A stretch of 64,000 nt of DNA from Mesobacillus jeotgali (GTDB lineage Bacteria; Bacillota; Bacilli; Bacillales; Cytobacillaceae), in NCBI RefSeq assembly GCF_900166585.1, contig NZ_FVZC01000007.1, positions 620,001-684,000 on the forward strand, read 5' to 3'. This document shows positions 60,360 through 64,000 of this stretch, one piece after another; the first letter of the stretch is position 1; every line of letters begins with the position of its first letter. Both the position numbers and the translations under genes were made by a program. The notes under the pieces are model-generated. The model made no database searches and was not told where the DNA came from. It saw only the letters and a program-made list of their open reading frames with translations.

Positions 60360-60986
60360 ATGAAAATTTTAATTTCTGGTTTTGAACCTTTTGGAAAAAT
60401 GAACATAAATCCAACTGAGAAATTGCTTGAAGAAGCTGGAAAATTGGAGATTGAGAATGTGGAAATTGCCACAGTCCTACTGCCAGTCAATTACGATGAA
60501 TGCGCAGAAAAGTTGATTGCAGAGATGGAAGAGATCAAGCCAGATGTTGTGATTTCTTGTGGTCTTGCGGCTGGCAGGACGGCTGTCACTCCTGAGCGGA
60601 TTGGAATTAATATTAAGGATACCGGTTCGGGTGATCCTTACCCGGACAATAAAGGCAATATCCCAACTGATGAACTGATTGATGCAGAAGGCCCGGATGG
60701 ATTGTTTTCCACTTTGCCGATCAGATTATTAGAAAAAAATTTGAAAGCGGAGAAAATACCCGCTGCCATTTCAAACAGTGCAGGTACGTTTATTTGCAAT
60801 AACACTTTGTACGCGGTGCTGAATTATATCCGGAAGGAAAAGCTTTTAACCAAAGCTGGTTTCATCCATTTTCCAGCATCGACAGAAATGTCAGCACAGA
60901 ATCCATCCTTGCCGTCACTTCCCCAGGAAACAATGGCAAAAGCATTGAAAGTAATTGTTGAAACCTGTGCTGTCACAGAATATTGA
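60360..60986 (+). CDS. pcp: Pyrrolidone-carboxylate peptidase (pyroglutamyl peptidase I)
   Basis: 208 residues of peptidase family C15. It removes N-terminal pyroglutamate. The start ISGFEPFGKMNINPTE is diagnostic. The catalytic triad is visible as Glu in the AVTPERIGINI segment, Cys in AGTFICNNTLY and His in GFIHFPAS. The ATG is preceded by a weak SD (AAAGTAGGAT). Confidence 0.94.
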   Translation: MKILISGFEPFGKMNINPTEKLLEEAGKLEIENVEIATVLLPVNYDECAEKLIAEMEEIKPDVVISCGLAAGRTAVTPERIGINIKDTGSGDPYPDNKGNIPTDELIDAEGPDGLFSTLPIRLLEKNLKAEKIPAAISNSAGTFICNNTLYAVLNYIRKEKLLTKAGFIHFPASTEMSAQNPSLPSLPQETMAKALKVIVETCAVTEY

Positions 60987-61178
60987 TATTTGAGGAAATC
61001 GCTGTGGACCCTGATCTTTGCTTTGCAAGTCTTTTCCTTTTCAGGTAGGTTTTGAGTGAACATTACATTTCATATTATCACTTACTAGGTCATAACAACT
61101 TCTAAGAACACAGTTGTGTATAAAAACCCTCCTGCCGGTAATAACTGATAAAATCAGGAAATGCTGGGAGAGAGGCAT

Positions 61179-61694
61179 ATGTATTTATTATTGGTCATTG
61201 TTGTATGGATTGTTTTCGCTTATAAATTTGTTGATTGGTCGCAATGGAAAAAGCAGTACCCTACAATCTTATTCTTTATGATGGCAAACCTTTTATATAA
61301 CACGCTTTACTATAACCACACCTTGTGGGCTTTCAGGGGTGTTACAGCTGACTGGCTGAACCATTCCATCATAAATATAGCGTTCACTTTTTTTATTTGC
61401 CCGGTAGGATTGATCATTTACCTGCAGCGTTTCCCGTCTAATAGAAGAAATCAGCTGCTTTATGTAGGCTCCTGGGTGACTTTTTACACAATCATTGAAG
61501 CGTTATTCGCTCACAAAGGTATGTTTGTCTATGACAACGGCTGGAACAGCTGGCACAATATTTGGCTCAACCTGATTCTATTTGCAATTCTTTGGATTCA
61601 CTATCGAAAACCAGTTATGGCCTGGATTATTTCAATTCCGATTGCAGTCATTTTTTATTTATTTTTTCCCTTTCCCCTGGAAAGCCTAAAGTAA
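61179..61694 (+). CDS. CBO0543-family membrane protein
   Basis: 171 residues with five to six helices (for example YLLLVIVVWIVFAYKFVDW and FLFFPFPL at the end). It fits the CBO0543 family of Firmicutes membrane proteins in length and in the conserved YNTLYYNHTLW and HKGMFVYDNGWN segments; function unknown. ATG 61179 with GGGAG 8 bases upstream is preferred to 61161. A 38-residue membrane protein follows after 15 bases. Confidence 0.72.
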   Translation: MYLLLVIVVWIVFAYKFVDWSQWKKQYPTILFFMMANLLYNTLYYNHTLWAFRGVTADWLNHSIINIAFTFFICPVGLIIYLQRFPSNRRNQLLYVGSWVTFYTIIEALFAHKGMFVYDNGWNSWHNIWLNLILFAILWIHYRKPVMAWIISIPIAVIFYLFFPFPLESLK

Positions 61695-61709
61695 AAGAGG
61701 TGGCTTAAC

Positions 61710-61826
61710 TTGTTGATACAAAATGTATTGTCAGCACCTGTATTTCTGATTTTGCTCTTCCTGACCTATATCTTCATGTGGATTTATATCAGCAGGCATG
61801 AGGTTAGGCGCGGTGAGAAGAAGTGA
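61710..61826 (+). CDS. Small single-pass membrane protein, 38 residues
   Basis: TTG 61710 with AGAGG 9 bases upstream; starts LIQNVLSAPVFLILLFLTYI and ends ISRHEVRRGEKK. One helix followed by a positively charged tail, which suggests an N-out, C-in orientation. It is coupled to the CBO0543-family gene, 15 bases away. No known family. Confidence 0.6.
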   Translation: MLIQNVLSAPVFLILLFLTYIFMWIYISRHEVRRGEKK

Positions 61827-61884
61827 TTTAGGATTATATCCAAAAATTAAGGAATATCCAGCCTCATGCCAGCATGTAAAAGTA

Positions 61885-61917
61885 AAACACGGTGGAATAT
61901 CATCCACCGTGTTTTTT
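61885..61917. terminator. Bidirectional terminator, small membrane genes/MFS
   Basis: AAACACGGTGGA pairs with TCCACCGTGTTT, with Ts on both strands. Confidence 0.9.
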
Positions 61918-63118
61918 AAATCCTGATTTCCTCTGAAGTTTCAACAAATCGCTCCCTGGTCTTCTTTTTTACCACGAAAATGATTGTGTAGGCAATCAGC
62001 AGTCCCACGAGGAACACGACTGAAAATCCGTAAATGAAGTGGTAACTGGTGTAAGAGGCCAGCAATCCTAGTCCCGCTGACCCCAGAGCCATTCCCAGAT
62101 CCATTGAGGAGAAGTACATGGCATTAGCGGTTCCTTGTTTCTCCTTCGATACTGCACTCACTGCAAGTGCTTGCAGCGTTGGCGCTACAGTCCCATAGGC
62201 CAAGCCGTAAAACACTGCAGATATTAACAGTGTGAGCGTAGTTTGAGTGACGGCCAGCAGTGTCAGCCCAATTATTCCCGAGACTACGGCAGGATAAATA
62301 ATGAATTTATGACCGAATTTATCGTACATCCTTCCTGAAAATGGTCTGATCACGACCATCACAATCGTCAGTACGAGAAAGAACAGTGAGATGGTTGCCC
62401 CAAGGTTCGCTTCTTTTCCTAATTCACGCAGGAAGCTTACTACTCCGCCAAGCGTAATGGAGAAGAAAGCTGTCAGAATTGCTGGTGTAAAGGCGTCTTT
62501 ATCAAAAGCGTGTTCACGAAAATTGATTTTTTGCCGCTTGGCAGGAACAGGTTTTCGAGGACTTTTCACAAAAATATTGATGATCATGATAAGCAGAGTC
62601 ATTCCAACTGAGATCGCAATCAGTATATTAAAAGAAAAAACCTGGAGCAAGGCCAATGCCAGCATAGGCCCGAGACTTGTCCCTACACTTGTAGCCATTC
62701 CATAATAGCCAATTCCTTCACCCAGACGATGGGCAGGGATTATATTAGTAGCCATGGTTGAAAAAATGGTTGTAATGATTCCAAAACCAGCTCCATGGAA
62801 AACCCGAAGCAAGAGCAATAATGCAACCGAATCCTGGCCGAAGCTCAAGCCGACAGAAATGGCTATTAACCCAAGAGAAATGAGGCTTAATTTCTTATAG
62901 TCCATCCTTTGCATCAAGGAAGCGACAAAAAAACGCGTAGCGATTGCGGCAACCATGAAGACCGTTGTCATCAAGCCGCCCTGTGCAGGATTATTTTTGA
63001 GGTCAGTGATGAAAGCGGGGAAGCCAGCAGTCAAAAGCTGCAGGCATAGGAAAAATAAAAAAGCCATTATGACAATGGCTGTAAACTTTGCTGTCCACAA
63101 CTTGGATGTAGTGTTCAT
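61916..63118 (-). CDS. MFS transporter regulated with a MarR gene
   Basis: 400 residues, 12 helices; LRVFHGAGFGIITTIFSTMATNIIPAHRLGEGIGYYG resembles the YfmO/Staphopine-type MFS_1 exporters. It starts 14 bases after the MarR gene on the minus strand, so it is the regulated partner. Export of a drug or metallophore is plausible; substrate unknown. The C-terminal end overlaps the terminator. Confidence 0.85.
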   Translation of the reverse strand: MNTTSKLWTAKFTAIVIMAFLFFLCLQLLTAGFPAFITDLKNNPAQGGLMTTVFMVAAIATRFFVASLMQRMDYKKLSLISLGLIAISVGLSFGQDSVALLLLLRVFHGAGFGIITTIFSTMATNIIPAHRLGEGIGYYGMATSVGTSLGPMLALALLQVFSFNILIAISVGMTLLIMIINIFVKSPRKPVPAKRQKINFREHAFDKDAFTPAILTAFFSITLGGVVSFLRELGKEANLGATISLFFLVLTIVMVVIRPFSGRMYDKFGHKFIIYPAVVSGIIGLTLLAVTQTTLTLLISAVFYGLAYGTVAPTLQALAVSAVSKEKQGTANAMYFSSMDLGMALGSAGLGLLASYTSYHFIYGFSVVFLVGLLIAYTIIFVVKKKTRERFVETSEEIRI

Positions 63119-63132
63119 TATTAGCCTTCTTT

Positions 63133-63579
63133 CTATTTGTTTTCCTCCAGAAGCCTTTCAATATTGCCTTCCAATGTAAGCGAAACATCCCTGAAAATCG
63201 TAAGTCTGTTCTCGTCAATTCCAATGGTAATTTTCGTGAAGATTTGCTCGAGCAACGGAGTCACTTCAGACACGATTTTTTCACCCTTTGGAGTGACTTT
63301 TACCAAAAACGAGCGGCGATCTAAAGGATTGGCGACTCTTTCTGCATTTTCTTGTTTTACAAGGAGATCCAGGATTTTCGTCAATGTTGCCTGATCTTTA
63401 TCTGAACGAATCGATAACTCTTTTTGGGATATCTCATCTGACTCACTCAAGGTCCGCAGCACACTCCATTGTTCAGTCGTAATATGATAAGGCTTTAAGT
63501 AATAGTTAATGATTCTGGTCAGCTTCTTGCTTAAACGAACCGATGCAGAGCCGATTGCTTTATCCATGGACATATCCAT
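63133..63579 (-). CDS. MarR-family transcriptional regulator
   Basis: 148 residues with a winged helix: EQWSVLRTLSESDEISQKELSIRSDKDQATLTKILDLLVKQ, then the wing NPLDRRSFLVKVTPKGEKI. MarR proteins repress neighbouring exporters until a ligand binds. GGAGG lies 8 bases before the minus-strand ATG. Two palindromes just upstream (63606-63628, 63643-63654) are likely its operators. Confidence 0.92.
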   Translation of the reverse strand: MDMSMDKAIGSASVRLSKKLTRIINYYLKPYHITTEQWSVLRTLSESDEISQKELSIRSDKDQATLTKILDLLVKQENAERVANPLDRRSFLVKVTPKGEKIVSEVTPLLEQIFTKITIGIDENRLTIFRDVSLTLEGNIERLLEENK

Positions 63580-63605
63580 TATTGTGTCCTCCTTATTTAA
63601 CTTAG

Positions 63606-63654
63606 ATTATTTTATCACGTAAAATAATTAGTGTAAATATAATTTGTATACAAA
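63606..63654. promoter_or_regulatory. Operator-like palindromes upstream of marR
   Basis: ATTATTTTA (63606-63614) and TAAAATAAT (63620-63628) form a 9-bp-arm dyad with a 5-base spacer. TTTGTATACAAA (63643-63654) is a perfect 12-bp palindrome. Both lie in the likely promoter region of marR-MFS. Confidence 0.55.
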
Positions 63655-63840
63655 CTATTTTTTGAGCGAAAAGAAACTTGGAATCTTAAAGAGGAATATC
63701 AATCAATCAAAAACACCTGATGTCCTTCAAGTAATGGGGAATGAAAGTGAATATTGTCATTCCAAAAAAACATTGTATTCTAAAAATTTAGAACGTAAAA
63801 TAAAATTAGAACATATGAATATATTGGAAGGTGAATCGAG

Positions 63841-64000
63841 TTGGATTATATAAAGAAAACAATGGAAGTGAGCCTGGAACAGCAAAAATTGATTTCAAGT
63901 CCTTTGCGCGTAAAAATCATTTATTTGCTTGCAACAAGAGCGATGACCGCAAAGCAGGTTGCGGATGAACTGGGGAAAACAGCTGGAAGCATTCATTACC
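63841..64000 (+). CDS. HTH regulator, ArsR-like (5' part, truncated by the window end)
   Basis: TTG 63841 preceded by GGAAGGTGA opens a frame of 53 codons that runs off the end. QQKLISSPLRVKIIYLLATR, then TAKQVADELGKTAGSIHY is a winged HTH of the HTH_20/ArsR type. The effector domain lies outside. The competing 69-codon frame 63644-63853 in another phase ends inside it and is rejected. Confidence 0.75.
   Translation, partial: MDYIKKTMEVSLEQQKLISSPLRVKIIYLLATRAMTAKQVADELGKTAGSIHY

Noticed and set aside
63644..63853. 69-codon frame before the last gene
   Set aside because: It begins inside the MarR operator region, has no SD, and overlaps the better-supported HTH gene in another phase.

Overview
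The window looks like a chromosomal segment of a spore-forming member of the Bacillaceae. The evidence is strong AGGAGG-type ribosome binding sites with frequent TTG/GTG starts, sporulation and germination genes (PdaA, SleB-type hydrolase, Spo0M-like protein), sigma-B-type promoters, an RsbR paralogue and Bacillus-type riboswitches. As I recall the Bacillus subtilis map, many genes follow its treR-yfkM-yfkK-yfkH-yfkF-chaA(yfkE)-yfkD-pdaA-yfjP-yfjO block, so the backbone is ancestral. The order B-C-A of the molybdoenzyme operon and the overall gene content would fit a Mesobacillus-like organism, but I cannot confirm a species.

1-4.7 kb: end of treR, a ComFB-family gene, the stress protein yfkM, methionine aminopeptidase, then an RpiR-type regulator and 6-phosphogluconate dehydrogenase that share a palindromic operator. 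4.7-17 kb is an accessory respiratory block. A membrane-anchored binding protein, a histidine kinase with a Cys-rich PAS domain and a sigma-54 activator stand upstream of a near-perfect -24/-12 promoter. That promoter reads into tatA, an Fe-S subunit, an NrfD-type anchor, a Tat-exported molybdopterin reductase of the tetrathionate/selenate type and a TorD-like chaperone. The likely logic is oxyanion sensing, sigma-54 activation, and assembly and export of the reductase.

17-32 kb: small membrane proteins, yfkK, an alanine symporter, YtxH-type and YihY/YfkH membrane proteins, a ZosA-type P-type ATPase, transporters, OsmC, ChaA, YczE-like, YfkD, a second YtxH protein and gamma-glutamyltransferase. 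Several of these have sigma-B-like promoters. 32-47 kb: class I fumarase, PdaA, AlkA-type glycosylase, an RlmCD-type methyltransferase, ferritin, Rossmann proteins, a YerD-type glutamate synthase domain protein, a metallo-beta-lactamase-fold hydrolase, a secreted phospholipase-D-like protein and a PAS-GGDEF diguanylate cyclase.

47-64 kb: a Nudix hydrolase, queT under a preQ1 riboswitch, pirin, a surface protein under a c-di-GMP riboswitch, an apparently orphan manganese (yybP-ykoY) riboswitch, Spo0M-like, a kinase-like protein, an RsbR paralogue, acetyltransferases, a DsbA/FrnE-family gene with an in-frame TGA at the first Cys of its CxxC site, a nitroreductase, MFS exporters, a cell-wall hydrolase, GlpQ-type phosphodiesterase, pyroglutamyl peptidase, and a MarR-MFS pair. 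The window ends inside an HTH regulator.

The two most unusual features are the TGA-containing thiol oxidoreductase, a selenoprotein candidate with a SECIS-like hairpin in the right place, and a series of intergenic micro-arrays with strict 18-, 20- or 21-bp phasing that mostly lie just after terminators. No tRNA, rRNA, CRISPR array, insertion sequence or prophage was seen.
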